A DNA stretch of 64,000 bases from Solanum dulcamara (GCF_947179165.1 NC_077240.1:57918501-57982500); one strand, 5' to 3'. Counted from the first letter of the stretch, positions 1 to 12,799 are shown. Made by a program: numbers and translations. Notes: a model not told the origin generated them from the sequence alone.

Positions 1-1650
1 AACATTTGCTCAAGCACAAGGATTTGAACCTTAGACAAAGGAGATGGCTTGAGTTGTTGAAAGATTATGACATAAGTGTTCTTTACCATCCAGGAAAGGC
101 AAATGTGGTTGCCGATACTCTTAGTAGGATGTCCATGAATAGTGTTGCTCATATTGAGGATGAGAAGAAAGAGTTAGTTCGTGATGTTCATAGGCTAGTT
201 TATTTGGGTTGTTTCTTGGTTGATTCCAAGGATAGTGGTGCTGCCTTGCAAAATGGTTATGAATTTTCGCTAGTATTAGATGTAAAGGCAAAGCAATGTA
301 ATAATCCAACTTTGGTTGAGTTGAAAAAGGCGGTTGCCGAACAAACCATTGAGTCTTTCTCCTAAGGGAGAGATGGTGTATTTCGATATCAAGGTCATTT
401 ATATGTTTCCAATGTTGATGGTTTAAGAGAAATGGTATTGTTCGAAGCTCATAGTTCTTGATATTTTATTTACTCGAGATCACAAAGATATATCATGGTT
501 TGAAGGAAGTATATTGGTGGAATGATATGAAGAAGGATATTGCAAAATTTGAGGCTAAGTCCTAATTGTCAATAAGTAAAGGTGGAGCATAAAAAATTGG
601 GAGTTCTAGCTCGAGAAATTGACATTCCTACTTGGAAGTGGGAAGACTTGAATATGGACTTCATTATTCGTTTGCCTCCTACTTGTAGGCAACATGATTC
701 AATTTGGGTAGTTATGGATATAATGACTAAGTTGGCGTATTTTATTCCCGTTAAGACTTCTTATTCAGTCGAGGATTATGCTAGATTCTACATTTGAGAG
801 TTGGTTTAGTTTGATGGGATTCCGTTGTCAATCATATCAAACCTAGGTACTCAGTTTACATCTCATTTTTGGAGGTAATTTCAAAAGTATCTTGGCATTT
901 AATTTAAGCTTAGTATGATTTTTCACCCTCAGACCGATGGTCATGCCGAGTGTACTATTCAGACTTTGGAGGATATGTTGAGGTCTTGTGTGATCGACTT
1001 CAAAGGAAATTGAGATGACCATTTTCCATTGATCATGTTTGTCTATAATAAAAATTACCATTAGAGTATCCCAATGGCTATATTTGAGGCCTTGTATAGT
1101 AGGAGGTGTAGGTCACCATTGGATGGTTTGAGGTTGCTTTGATAGGGCCCGAGTTGGTATGTGAAGCTTAGTATAAAGTTAGACTTATTAGAGAGAGGTT
1201 GAAGACTGACCAAAGATGACAAAAGTCCTATTCGTATATGAGGAGGAGAGAGCTTCAATTTGAGGATAATGATTAGATTTACTTAAAAATCTCACTCATG
1301 AAGGGTGTGATGTAATTTGGTAAGAAAGGTAAGATTAGCCCCCATTATGTAGGCCCATATCATATTTAGAGACACTTTGGCAAGGTAGCTTTTGAGTTTG
1401 ATTTGCCTTCATAATTGGCATCAGTGCGTCCGTTGTTTTATGCCTCTTTGTTTAAGAAATGTGTTAGTGATCCTACCTTTATTGTGACTTTGGACAACAT
1501 GGGTGTAACAAAGTGTCTATCATATGAATAGGTTTCGATTGAGATTTTAGATAGTCAAGTATGGAAGTTGAGGAATCAAAAAGTTACATCCATTGAAGTC
1601 CTTTTGGATGAACCAATCATTTGAGGATGCTACATGGAAGGTCATAGCCG
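1..1650 (+). pseudogene. Element A: decayed 3' half of Ty3/gypsy pol (RNase H tail, integrase, chromodomain-like tail)
   Basis: The window opens inside a gypsy pol. The frame at 6-365 carries the RNase H/integrase connection, with [14 protein letters not shown] followed by a terminal ADTLSR motif. Bases 385-580 are a degraded integrase zinc-finger region. Bases 582-1060 hold the integrase core (motif NMDFIIRLP, then DSIWVVMD), broken by in-frame stops and small indels. Bases 1120-1640 match the C-terminal part (VSPMKG-like SLMKGV region) and a chromodomain-like end (SIEILDSQVWKLRN). Integrase would insert the cDNA copy; this one cannot be made as a single product. The missing 5' part lies left of the window. 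Layout and sequence parallel copy B (2731-18165), so both are the same family. Confidence 0.85.
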
Positions 1651-1996
1651 GTATGATGTCTCATTAGCCTTATCTCTTTCCCTTCATTTTGACTTGATGT
1701 ATTAAGTTCCTTCATGTTCAATCCTTCGAATTCATGAGTTTCAGTCACTCTTATGTTTTCATATGCATGCATGTTCATACAATTAGTTTTAAATTCATAT
1801 TTTAGCTTGGAGTTGATTACTCCTTCGTTATGCATTTTAATGTGTTGTTAGATTCATCTTGTCTTGATAGATGCTAGTTACCACGAGCTGCCCTATAGGT
1901 CATAGGAAATCCTACCGACAGTAGAAAGGTCTCTTTGCCTACTCTACTCGTGCTAGCTTGATTCCCATTCGAAGAAAATGTTTCCAATAGGAGATA
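1651..1996 (+). other. Element A 3' untranslated stretch with polypurine tract and a misplaced U3 copy
   Basis: No gene. This matches 18166-18471 of copy B in outline (the run with ATTTTAGCTTG, then the CCATTCGAAG run). A purine run at about 1985-1996 (AATAGGAGATAT) lies directly before the LTR and fits a polypurine tract. Bases 1888-1932 are an extra segment absent from copy B; they resemble U3 bases 2079-2123 of the adjacent LTR. Confidence 0.6.
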
Positions 1997-2512
1997 TGGT
2001 AAGACCCCCAAAGTTGGAAAGACAAAACGAGAGAAATATTGCAAAAAACATTGCTGGTTCTCTTTCCCACAATCTGACCTATGGGTCGTAGGAAATCCTA
2101 CCGACCGTAGGAAGGTCTCATAGGAGAGGCACTAGGGTTGAAAATTTGATGAAGTGTTAGATAGTTTGACAAGAGGGCCCTACTGACTATACAAAGGCCT
2201 TTGAACAATACGAATGGTATGTAGGTTGAGTTCATAGACTATGATTTTAGGGCATGTAGGACGATTGAGTCCTACAACCTGTAAATAAGTCTACAATCTG
2301 TAAACTAAGATCGTAGGAGCGGGGTACAAAACCCGTGGCTATATAATTTTAAGACTTATGTTCTTATTGAGGATTTTACTTCTGTATCCTGCTTTGGTTT
2401 GAATGCTTGTTACCTTATGTATGCTTATAAATGATATGCTAAGAGTCTTGGTTGGAGTCCTATGAAATTCTAATCGTCGTGTTATGACTAGGCCCTTGGT
2501 CGGCTCATGACA
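1997..2512 (+). repeat. Short LTR between gypsy copies A and B (internally deleted)
   Basis: It begins TGGTAAGACC after a purine tract and ends CATGACA just before a primer-binding site, as an LTR should. The first about 340 bp correspond to the start of the LTR at 18472. The last about 170 bp (from ACTTATGTTCTTATTGAGG) match the end of that LTR at 20610-20773. About 1.8 kb of the middle is missing relative to the 18472-20773 copy, with the join near 2338. A TATATAA run lies at about 2340. The U3 contains a near-palindrome CCTACCGACCGTAGG at 2097-2111. Confidence 0.7.
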
Positions 2513-2516
2513 AACT

Positions 2517-2528
2517 TTGTATCAAAGC
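2517..2528 (+). other. Primer-binding site, initiator tRNA-Met type (degenerate), element B
   Basis: TTGTATCAAAGC lies four bases after the LTR end at 2512. It differs at two positions from TGGTATCAGAGC, the complement of the 3' end of plant initiator tRNA-Met, which primes minus-strand DNA synthesis in many gypsy elements. Confidence 0.7.
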
Positions 2529-2730
2529 ACAAGGTTTCAAGTGTCTTAGGGAGTCTAACATGCCGCATCAAGTAGAGTATTTGTTATTAGTGTGAAGCGC
2601 GCCACATATATGAATAGTAGGCTATAAGGCCTTTCACTAAATACTTCACTTCTATTATGATCTTATCGTACTAGAGAGTTGAACTCTAAGATTTCCTCCT
2701 TTAACACTCTATCTTTGCAATTTTAGAATC

Positions 2731-3800
2731 ATGACTTCATGACGATACCCCATTCGAAGGAATGTTGTTGATGAGGAGAAACACAATCCAAATGACCTCG
2801 TGAATGATCAAGTGTTGAATGTGGAGTTCCGAGTGGCTTTTCAGATGTTAGCCCAAGTTATGACTACTCATGTGAATAGAGGGCAGGTAGCTCCTCAAAA
2901 TATGACTACTCTTGCTTCGAGGGTAAGAGATTTTATGAGGATGAACCCTCCCGAGTTTCATGGATCCAAGGTTGATGAGTATCCCCAAGACTTTGTGGAT
3001 GAATTGTACAAGATTGTTAGCATCATGGGAATGTCTTCGGAGGAAAAAGTGGAGTTAGTGGCCCACCAACTCAAGGGTATCACCCAAGTTTAGTATAATC
3101 AATGGAGAGGGGAAAGGGTTGAAGAGTACCCCATAGGTTGGGTAGAGTTCAAAGTTGCCTTTCTTGATCACTTTTTCCACTTAAGCTAATGAAGGAGAAG
3201 GTGTTGGAATTTATCAACCTCAATAAAGGGAGCATAAGTGTGAGGGAGTATGCCCTCAAATTCACAAAGTTGTCCAAATATGCTCCTTTCTTGGTGGCCG
3301 ACTCTCTTTCCCGAATAAGCAAGATCATTTTAGGAGTGTCAGACTTGGTTATGAAAGAGAGCCAAACTGCTATGCTCATCAAAGAGATAGACATTTCTAG
3401 GATCATGTGCCAAGCAAATTGAAAGGGAAAAGATTAAGGAGAGAAGTGCAAGGGAGTCCAAGAGGGCTCGGTATGAAGGTGGGTTTTCTCACAACAAGTC
3501 CAGTGGTGGAGATGGTCATTTTCGACAAGAAAAAAATTCAAGTCCAAGGTTCTTCAAACACTCCAGCTCTAAAATTTGAGAAAGATATGGTTCCCAATCC
3601 TAAAGCACAAGGTTGATCTTCGAGTGGTCAAGTCACCCCTCAATGTAAGAACTGTGGAAAAAACCATAGAAGAGAGTGCTTAGTGGGTTTGGATGTCTGC
3701 TCCAAGTGTGGAAAGCCAAGTCATCATGCTAGGAAGTGTAACTTAGGGCTAGGACCCAAGGTCAGACTCAGGCTACAGGTCTTTTAGATCAGTGTACTAC
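2731..3800 (+). pseudogene. Element B gag (capsid/nucleocapsid), broken
   Basis: Gag forms the virus-like particle and binds element RNA. The ATG at 2731 begins MTS; the fourth codon is TGA, and the frame then runs through the capsid motif MNPPEFHGSKVDE (about 2941). It is interrupted by TAG at 3091-3093, where relatives have Trp, and by further breaks. The nucleocapsid end has two zinc knuckles in one frame: a short C-x2-C-x3-H-x3-C at 3644-3679 and a normal C-x2-C-x4-H-x4-C at 3698-3739. The start follows the primer site by about 200 bp, a normal leader length. Confidence 0.8.
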
Positions 3801-3858
3801 TATTTTGGGTGCCAGTCAGCGCTAAAATAAATTTTATGTCCTTCAAACTCGTTAGGAG

Positions 3859-4182
3859 TTGGAGGATTCCCCTGATGTTGTGACTGGTATGTTGAAAGTC
3901 TTTGACTTTGATGTTTATGCATTATTAGATTTGGGTGCTACTCTATCATTTGTTACTCCTTATCTTGCTATACGACTCATTGCTAGTTCCGAGACATTGC
4001 TAGAGACTTTTTTGTTCTATACTCTGGTTGGTGATTCAGTTGTGGCTAAAAAAGTCTATAGAAATTGCTCAATTTCAATTTTTCACAAAGTCACCTCCGT
4101 TGATCTTGTAGAGCTTGATATGACTGATTTTGATGTTATTCTTGGTATGGATTGGCTTTATGCATGTTATTCCTCTATGTAG
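3859..4182 (+). pseudogene. Element B aspartic protease
   Basis: This domain cuts Gag-Pol. The open frame carries the active-site region LLDLGATLSFVTPY, where the residue between Asp and Gly is Leu, and ends with the family's DFDVILGMDWL motif. About 108 residues are open before the TAG at the end. It lies between the zinc knuckles and RT, the normal gypsy order. Confidence 0.78.
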
Positions 4183-4185
4183 TAG

Positions 4186-5790
4186 AACTTATGTGGTTAA
4201 GTTTCTATTTCAAAATGAGCTAGTCCAACAATGGAAAGGTAGTAATTCGGTGTTTAAGGGTTAACTCATCTCATGACTTAAAGCTCAGAAAATGATTTTC
4301 AAGGGTTGAATCTACCATCTAGTTCAGGTTAGAAATACTAACTCTAAGACTCCTACTTTTGAGTCAGTTTCAGTTGTTAATGAGTTTTCAGAAGTTTTTC
4401 CCGAAGATCTCCCAATTCCTCCCTAAAGGAAAATAGATTTCGGTATCAATCTCCTTCTCGATACTCAACCTATTTCTATTCCTCCTTACCGAATGGCTCT
4501 GGAAGAATTGAAAGAGTTAAAGGAACAATTGAAGGATTTGCTAGATAAGGGTTTAATTAGACTAAGTATCTCTCCATGGGGTGCTTCGATTCTTTTTATC
4601 AAAAAGAATGATGGTCTCTTCGTATGTGTAATGATTACCGGCAGTTGAAAAAGTTCACAATTAAGAATAAGTATCCTATTCCAAGGATTGATGACTTGTT
4701 TGACAAACTTCAAAGAGCGAGCTACTTTTCAATGATTGACCTCTGATCGAATTATCATCAACTCCGAGTGAGGGAGTGTGATATTTCAAAGATGGCTTTT
4801 AGAACTCGGTATGGTCACTTTAAATTTTTGGTTATGTCTTTTATATTAACGAATGCCCTTGCAAGTTTTATGGATTTGATGATCAGGGTGTTTAAGCAAT
4901 ATTTGGATATGTTCGTGATCGTGTTTATTGATGATATTTTGATTTACTCATGGAGTGAGGAAGAGCATGCCGATCATTTGAGGATTGTGTTGCAAATTCT
5001 CAAGGACCGTCAGTTGTATGCAAAATTTAGCAAATGTGAATTTTGGTTAAGGTCGGTTGCTTTCCTTGGTCACATTATTTCTGGAGAAGGAATTATGGCT
5101 GATCAAAAAAAGACTGAGGCAATTAATAATTGGCGTACACCATTCTGCTCTTCCAATATTCTAAGTTTCTTGGGCTTAGCTGGTTATTATAGATGGTTTG
5201 TACATGGTTTCTCTTCCATTGCATCACCCTTGACTTCTTTGACTAAAAAGAAGGTGAAATTCCAATTGTTCGAGGCATGTGAGAAAAGCTTCCAAGAGTT
5301 GAAGGATAGGCTTACGTCCTCTCCAGTGTTGACTTTACCGAAATGTTCCGATGGGTTTATTGTGTATTATGATGCTTTATGAGTTAGTATCGATTGTGTC
5401 TTAATGCAAAATAGTAAAGTGATAGCTTATGCTTTAAGGCAATTCAAGGTATATGAGAATAATTACCCAACTCATGATTTAGAGTTGGCGGCAGTGGTAT
5501 TTGCTTTGAAATAATGAAGACACTATTTGTATGGTGTGTATGTAGATGCTTTCACAGATCACAGGAGTTTACAATATGAATTAACTTAAAAGGACTTGAA
5601 CCTTCGACAAAGAAGATGGCTTGAGTTGTTGAAGGATTATTACATGAGTGTCCTATACCATCTGGGTAAGGCGAATGTGGTTGTCGTCGCTCTTAGTAGG
5701 TTGTCCATGAACAATGTTTCTCATATTATGGATGAGAAGAAATATCTAGTTCAGGATGTGCATAAATTAACCCGTTTAGGGGTGTGATTG
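4186..5790 (+). pseudogene. Element B reverse transcriptase and RNase H, broken
   Basis: RT copies element RNA to DNA and RNase H removes the RNA strand. The linker ([15 protein letters not shown]) begins near 4381. The catalytic box [10 protein letters not shown] is intact at 4921-4950 with both aspartates. Downstream follow the RT thumb, then RNase H (degraded DA box near 5370, TDH-like box near 5555) and the motif [15 protein letters not shown] at 5599. There is a frameshift near 4615, TGA at about 4744 in an RSGYHQ-like motif, TGA at 5380 and other stops. Confidence 0.8.
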
Positions 5791-5940
5791 GTTGATTCCA
5801 ACTATGGTGGTGTTATTATGCAAAATGATTCCAAATCATCTCTTGTGGTAGATGTAAATGCAAAGCAAGATGGTGATCTTGCTTTGGTTGAATTAAAGAA
5901 GAAGGTTTCCAAAAAAGCTATTGAGGACTTCTCCTAAGGA

Positions 5941-6686
5941 GGAGATGGTGTTTTGATATATCAAGGACGATTGTGTGTCCCGAAAGTTGATGGCTTGAAA
6001 GATATGATATTGTCCGAAGCTCAGAATTTGTGGTATTCTATTCATCTCGGTTCCACAAAGATGTATCAAAATTTGAGAGAAGTATTTTGGTGGAATGGCA
6101 TGAATAGAGATATTGTGGAATTTGTGGCTAAGTGTCCCCATTTCTAACAAGTGAAGGCCGCGCATTAAAAATGGGAGGTTTGGCTCAAGATATTGAGATT
6201 CTTACTTCAAAGTAGGAACCCTTGAATATGGACTTTGTTATTGATTTGCCTCGTACTCGTAGGCAATATGATTCTATTTGGGTAATTGTTGATCGAATGA
6301 CTAAGTTTACTCATTTTCTCCCAGTTAAGACCTTATATTCAGCTGAGGACTATGTTAGATTGCATATTCGAGAGTTGGTGAAGCTTCATGGTGTTCCATT
6401 GTCTATCATTTTGGATCGAGGTACTCAGTTTACATTTAAGTTTTGAAGATCTTTTCAAAAGGGTCTTGGTACTAAAGTGAAACTTAGTACAACTTTCCAT
6501 CCAAAATCAGATGGTCAGGCGGAACACACCATTCATACATTAGAGGATATGTTGAGAGCATGTGTGATTGATTTGAAAGGAAATTGGGATGATCATTTGA
6601 TATTAATAGAGTTTTCTTATAATAACAGTTATGATTCTAGCATCGAGATGGCTCCATTTGAACCTATGTATGGTAGGCAGTGTAGA
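5941..6686 (+). pseudogene. Element B integrase, N-terminal and catalytic parts (cut by element D)
   Basis: The zinc-finger region (HLGSTKMYQNL, then KCPHF with the last Cys lost) is at 5953-6147. The core holds NMDFVIDLP, then Asp at 6414-6416 and Glu at 6522-6524, giving the D,D-35-E spacing in one frame with a single TGA at 6444. The frame stops making sense at 6687, where minus-strand element D begins. The continuation is at 17614. Confidence 0.85.
6682..6686. other. Left target-site duplication of element D (GTAGA)
   Basis: GTAGA directly precedes the LTR end. The matching five bases after the far LTR, 17609-17613, are ATAGA, one transition different. Five bases is the normal Ty3/gypsy duplication. 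Confidence 0.8.
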
Positions 6687-9556
6687 TGTCATGACCCAAC
6701 CCCGTAGGCCGTGATTGGTGCCTGAAATGAACACTCGTGTACACACCTGTTAACTATAATCAAACCACAACTAAACATAATGTGGAACTTTAGGAAACAA
6801 AATATCATTTCAAAATTGTCACATATTTATATATCAACGCAACCTGTCTCCTGAGGTGTTACAACATCAACAGATAACATGGAACACAAGCCGACAAGGC
6901 TGCCACCACACACAATATCCTAAAATATACATATACACAAGCCGACAAGGCTGCCACTACAAAAGAGAACGTCCCTAAAACATAAGTTATGCTAATATGG
7001 CTAGACAACATCTATATACAACCCATATATATATATCTACACACCTCTAAGAATATCAATAACAAAATATGATGGGACAAGGCCCCACCGTACCCCTGGA
7101 TAAATATATATATATATATATATATTAAAAGGATCTGTACAAAACATCTAGGCTCTGAGATGATGGAGCACTCCAAGACAGCTGAATAGGGGTCCTAAGC
7201 AGGCGGATCACCAAAGCGAGTATCTGCACCTACGGTCATGAAAAGCATCCCCCCCGAAGAAAGGATCTGTACAAAAAATCTAGGCTCCGAGATAATAGCA
7301 CACTCCAAGACAGTTGAATACGATTCCTAAGCTGGCGGATCACCAAAATGTGTATCTGCACCTACGAGCATGAAACTCCGCTCCTTTCCCCCGAAGAAAG
7401 GGAGTCAGTACGAGATACGTACTGAGTATATAAAATATGAAATACAATAAGAAGGATTATAACTGAAGTAGAGATTCTAGGAGGCAAGTATACTAATCAA
7501 GAAATCACTGTACTTGTGCTTTACGAAACAAAGTCATGCATATCATTATCATATACCTTACCCGGCCCATTATGGGACTCGGTGCCATAATTATATCATC
7601 ACATACCTATACCGTACCCGATCCTCTAGTAAGGGACTCGGTGAATAAAATTGTGTACACGTATATCATACCCGACCAATTATGGGACTCAGTGAATAAT
7701 GTAGTAAAACTGTGCATGATAACATACCCAGCCCAGGACTCAGTGAATGATGTAATGACAGTATGCATGAGCATAGTAGTGAGTAACCATATGCATTTAG
7801 ATCATCATTTGAGACTCAATAGATAAGTAGGCTAACTAATACTTGAGTATCAAGGTGATAGTCATGTTGAGTACTCTTTGAATGTCATTATGAACTATAT
7901 TAAATAAAGCCTCAAGGATCATAGACACGCATCAAGATAATGCGAACAACTTACTAAAGTTAAGGACATTAATCATTATAGAGTCTTTAAGAATAGGGAC
8001 TTTGACATACCAACTACTATCCAACGTATAGAAGACTCAAGGGAAATACCTCAACTACTTCAAGAGTTTTAATATCCCGAAGTGAATAAGAATCATGAAT
8101 CATACTCGGAACCTATGAATGGAATTACCCCAAAGCTCATATCATATATCACTTATATCTAAGACATGCCAAAAGAAAGAAGGAATTACTATACATACCT
8201 TTGGAGTTTATTCACAACACAACACGTATACATTGCCTAAAGTCTCAATCTATATTAAGACGTCAAGAACTATGGTTAAGCTACGGGGAGATTCAAAACG
8301 TATTCCAACGTTAGCAACTCATTTCTAGATAATGAAACGACGTTTTCCTTATATTCAACCAACCATATAACAAATAAGCTAATATCAATAACCGCACATT
8401 TTGTACTATTGTGAGGCTATTCAAGACAAGTCTTGAGAACATTCCGAACAGCCCGTACAACATTCCAAACATTAAATATAATCCATATATGATTGCAACA
8501 TATTCAAGTTATTCTTAATGATCCAAAGTCTTAACATTTTCATTGAAATTATCTTCTAATAGCCTAACCAATACAATAACATTATGTATAACTTTGGTCA
8601 TACTTAAATTTCAAAGCTCAACAAGAACAACAACAGCATATCAAAATAGCCCCTAACTAACAACATAAAAGATACTCAAAAACCTTGGGAACACCTACAA
8701 ACACACCAAGCAAACCACCTACAATTCTTATACTTTATTTCATACAATCTTTTCATCTAATTTAATAACATATAACAGCAGCCACACGACAACAACATTA
8801 CTCATTTAAATGCAAGAAAATTGTGTTAACGTTACACCAAGTTCTACAACAACCCACAGACAATTACAACTTCAACCTAATTATTTAATTCTTTTATACT
8901 CGTTACATAATCCATGACAAAAATAATCAAAATATTAAATAAAATCAGTTTATCATTGTCACACCTTACTAAGCCACAACAAGGCCAAACTCATTCTAAA
9001 ATATATAAAAAGATGATCAAACCTTACCTCAACAACTTGTCTTCTCAACATGGCTGAAATTGATGACTTCAATTAATAAACAAATTTTGCATCAAAACTT
9101 TTGAGGTCAAGTTAGCTGCTATGGACAAACCATTCTCTCTTTCTAGGTTTCACAAAATGTTGAAGATGAAATGAAATAGTGCTGATCCTATTAGTCATCA
9201 AATAACTATTTATATGCTGCCTTATGGAGTGACATGTGTCCATTTGTTGACATGTGTCCCACTATACCCATACACCAATCAGATTCTGCCATATGTCTTG
9301 TGGGGCCCACTTAATGGTCTAATTAAGTTAATTAATCATAATTAATTACTAATCCCTACTTAATAATCTAATCATGGTTAATTAATCCCTATTCTCCATT
9401 GATATTTCTATACCAAATAAACTTTATAAGCAATTCATGTACTAATTAAAATTGGGGATTAAAAAGTCTCTATCTTATATCTCAAAATGATCTTGTCCTT
9501 AGACTTATCTCGATTAGCTTAAAATATTCCAATGTACAAAAATACGGGATATATCA
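6687..9556 (-). repeat. Element D 3' LTR
   Basis: On the plus strand it runs from TGTCATGACC to GGGATATATCA, and it aligns along its length with 14744-17608. The U3 end (plus-strand right side) has two GACATGTGTC words at 9231 and 9249 and a TATA box at 9206-9214. The long transcribed part includes a TA run at 7104-7125 and repeated CCCG..GGGACTCGGTG words at 7558-7745. Divergence from its partner looks near one base in ten in the first 180 bp compared by eye. Confidence 0.9.
9206..9214 (-). promoter_or_regulatory. TATA box in element D 3' LTR
   Basis: TATAAATAG on the minus strand, conserved in the partner LTR at 17276-17284, about 340 bp inside the U3 edge. Transcription would start about 30 bp further down the minus strand. 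Confidence 0.6.
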
Positions 9557-9571
9557 TCCTTCCCCCCTTTT
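9557..9571 (-). other. Polypurine tract of element D
   Basis: On the minus strand this is an unbroken purine run (AAAAGGGGGGAAGGA) touching the 3' LTR. Such tracts prime plus-strand DNA synthesis. Confidence 0.85.
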
Positions 9572-9714
9572 GAACATTCATCCTCGAATGTTAAACTAGC
9601 CTCATAAGGTCTTATAAAGATTTCGAGGGAATCCCTTTTATTGCTACAACATATAGTTTCATCTATCAATCAATATAATCAATTTAGGCGATTATATTAC
9701 CTGTAGGCATAGGG

Positions 9715-11060
9715 AACAAGTAAAGATACTTATTCTTCATCTTCTCTTCGGTTTCCCAAGTTATCTCCTCCTGTTATTGTTCTGCCAGAATAGTTTGTTC
9801 TGCCATAATAGTTTAACAGAAGCCGCATCTTTGGTATGAAACTTCCTCACCTGGTAATCTAGTATAAACACAAGGTTTTCCTCGTACCATAACTCCTCTG
9901 TTACCTGGACATCATCATGGAAAATACTTTAGAAGGATCACCAATATATTTGCAAAGCATCGACACATGAAAAACTGGGTGCAATGCTTCCAGATTGGAT
10001 GGTAGGTCCAACTCATAGGAAACCTTGCCCACCCTATGAACAATCTCATAAGGCCCAATGTACCTAGGGCTAAGTTTCACTTTCTTGATGAATCTCATTA
10101 CATCCTTCATTAGTGACACCTTCAAGAATACCCCATCCCCAAATTCAAACTCTAAGTGTCGATATCGATTAGATTTCTGTTGACTCTGAGTTGCTAACAA
10201 CCTTTCTCAAATAAGCTTTACCTTATCAATAGCTTGCTGAGTCATGTTGGGGACGATTAAATTAGCCTCACCAACATTAAACCAGCCGATAGGTGACCTG
10301 CACTTCCTGCCATACAAAGCCTCATATGGTACCATCTGGATGCTAGAATGATAGCTATTATTATAGGCAAACTCGATAAGTGGAAAATGATCATCCCAGC
10401 TACCCCTAAAGTCAATAACAGAGGCCTGCAACATATCTTCTAGTGTCTGAATAGTATGCTCGGCTTGTCCATCAGTCTGAGGGTGAAATGCTATTCTAAG
10501 ACTCACCTGTATCCCCAATCCTTTATAGAATGATCTATAGAAGTTACCTATAAAATGATCTCCTCTGTCCGATATAATAGATGTGGGGACCCTGTGAAGT
10601 CTTACTATCTCCTTGATATATAACTTTACATAGTCATCGGCTAAATAAGTAGTCCTAACTGAAAGAAAATGAGCTGATTTTGTCAGCCTATCTATAATAA
10701 CCCATATGGAATCATACTTTCGTGGGATGTGAGGTAAGCCTGTAATAAAATCCATATTAATTTCTTCCCATTTCCAAGTCAAAATCTCCATCTACTATAA
10801 TAATCCACCAGGCTTCTAATGCTCAATCTTAACTTATTGGCAATTCAAGCACTAGGCTGCGAACTTTACTATGTACTTTTTTATTCCATCCCACCAATAT
10901 AAACATCTGAGGTTATGATACATCTTTATTGAACCTGGATAAATGGAATAATGGGAATAGTGTGCCTCTCCCATAACCTGTTTCCATAGCCTTACAATCT
11001 CAGGTACACATAATCTGCCCCTATATCTTAGCATTCTGTCAGGTGTGATATCAAATATGG
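9715..11060 (-). pseudogene. Element D integrase with chromodomain-like tail
   Basis: Reading down the minus strand, the zinc-finger region (RGRLCVPE, then YPGSIKMYHNL) is at 11034-10852. A 194-residue open frame (10791-10207) holds the core: NMDFITGLP, SIISDRG and GQAEHT give Asp, Asp and Glu with 35 residues between the last two. After one stop near 10204 the C-terminal domain runs 10200-9901 (EFGDGVFLKVS, SPRYIGPYEI). A degraded chromodomain-like end (LDYQVRKF, KLLWQN) reaches about 9715. This is one of the least damaged catalytic domains in the window. Confidence 0.85.
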
Positions 11061-11109
11061 TCTTTTTCTTTTGAAGGGCTTCATCCCTATACTGTGCCAG
11101 AACAGGGTC

Positions 11110-12560
11110 CTCATATTAGCGTCACTTTACCTCTCCTATGATAGAGGATTTAGAAACTCCCCGAATAGAAACTCCATCATAATCGGAATCAACCAAATGA
11201 ACTCCAAGGTTAGTTAACTGGCAAATCTCACAGACTATCTTCTTCCATTCTGGGTTTACATCTTCCAAGCTATCCATAGATTTATGACTGAGTGTATCTG
11301 CTATAATATTTGCTTTCCCTAGGTGATATAGAATGTCAACATCATAATCTTTTAGAAACTCTAGCAACTTTCTTTATCGCAAAGTCAACTCCTTCTACTT
11401 AAAGATGTATTGGAGACTTTTATGATCTGTGTAAATATCAACATGTATGCCATATAGATAATGCCTCCATATTTTCAAAGCATGAATTACTGCTTCTAAC
11501 TCCAGATCACGAGTTGGATAATTTCTTTTGTGCTTTCTGAGCTACCGGGAGGCATAGGCTATAACTCTACCATGTTGCATCAATACACAACCTAGCCCAA
11601 CAATGGAAGCATCACAATAAATGACATAGCCTTTTGGTCCTTTAGGAAGAGTTAGAACTGGGGCCGTAGTTAACTTATCTTTCAGCAACTGAAAGATTTG
11701 TTCACAACTATCGGTCCACTAGAACTTAGCCGCCTTCTAAGTTAGCCTTGTTAAAGATGCTAAAATCAAAGTAAAGTTCTCTACGAATCTCCTGTAATAT
11801 CCTACTAGCCCCAAAAACTACATACCTTAGTAGGTGTTGTAGGTCTAGGCCAAGTCTTTACCGCCTCAATTTTCTGTGTATCTACTCGAATACCATCAGT
11901 TCCAATAATATGCCCCAAGAATGCTACTGAAGTCAACCAAAATTCACATTTAGAGAACTTGGCATACAACTTCTGGTGCTGGAGCACCCCAAGTACCGTC
12001 TTCAAATAATCTGCATGCTCCTCTTCTGATCGTGAATAGACTAGAATATCATCAATAAATAAAATCACGAACAGGTCTAGGAATGGATTGAACACGGTTT
12101 ATTAGATCCATAAACACTGCTGGAGCATTGGTCATCCCAAAAGACATCACCCTAAACTCATATTGCCCTTGTATCGGGTCTTGAATGCTGTCTTTGGAAT
12201 ATCTGCCTCCTTTACCCGTACCTGGTGATAGCCTGACATCAAGTCTATCTTCAAAAAATAGTTAGCACCCTGCAACTGGTCAAATAAATCATCAATCCTG
12301 GGGAGGGGGTATCTATTTTTTATTGTCACCTTGTTCAGCTGCCTATAATCAATACACATTCGCAACGACCCATCTTTTTTCCTCATAAATAGTACTAGTA
12401 CTCCCCAAGGTAATGTGCTGCGCCTAATAAAGCCCTTTTCTAACAAGTCTTTCAGTTGCCCTTTCAATTCTTTCAGCTCTGCGGGTGCCATTCTATAGGG
12501 AGGAATAGATATGCTGAGTATCTGGCAATATATCTATGGTGAAATCTATCTGCCGCTCAG
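11110..12560 (-). pseudogene. Element D reverse transcriptase and RNase H
   Basis: RT starts with the palm region on the minus strand ([13 protein letters not shown] at 12491). [17 protein letters not shown] and the catalytic FIDDILVYS (Asp codons at about 12053-12048) are intact. A frameshift near 12150 separates the two halves. RNase H follows with several stops, and 11367-11122 carries the LEFLKDYDVDILYH linker and ADTLSHKS. The order protease, RT, RNase H, integrase is the Ty3/gypsy order. Confidence 0.85.
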
Positions 12561-12799
12561 GAGGAAGACCTGGAAGTTTATCTAGAAATACATCTGGAAA
12601 TACATTAACTACCGTAACTGACTAAAGAGTCGGTACTTCTACTTCCAAGTTATTCACACAAACCAGATGATAAATATAGCCCTTTCTAACCATCTTTCTT
12701 GCCTTGAGGTATGAAATAAATTTACCTCTCGGCGACACCATATTCCCCAGCCACTCTATGATTGGTTATCCTGGGAACTAAAACCGAACTATCTTGTTT

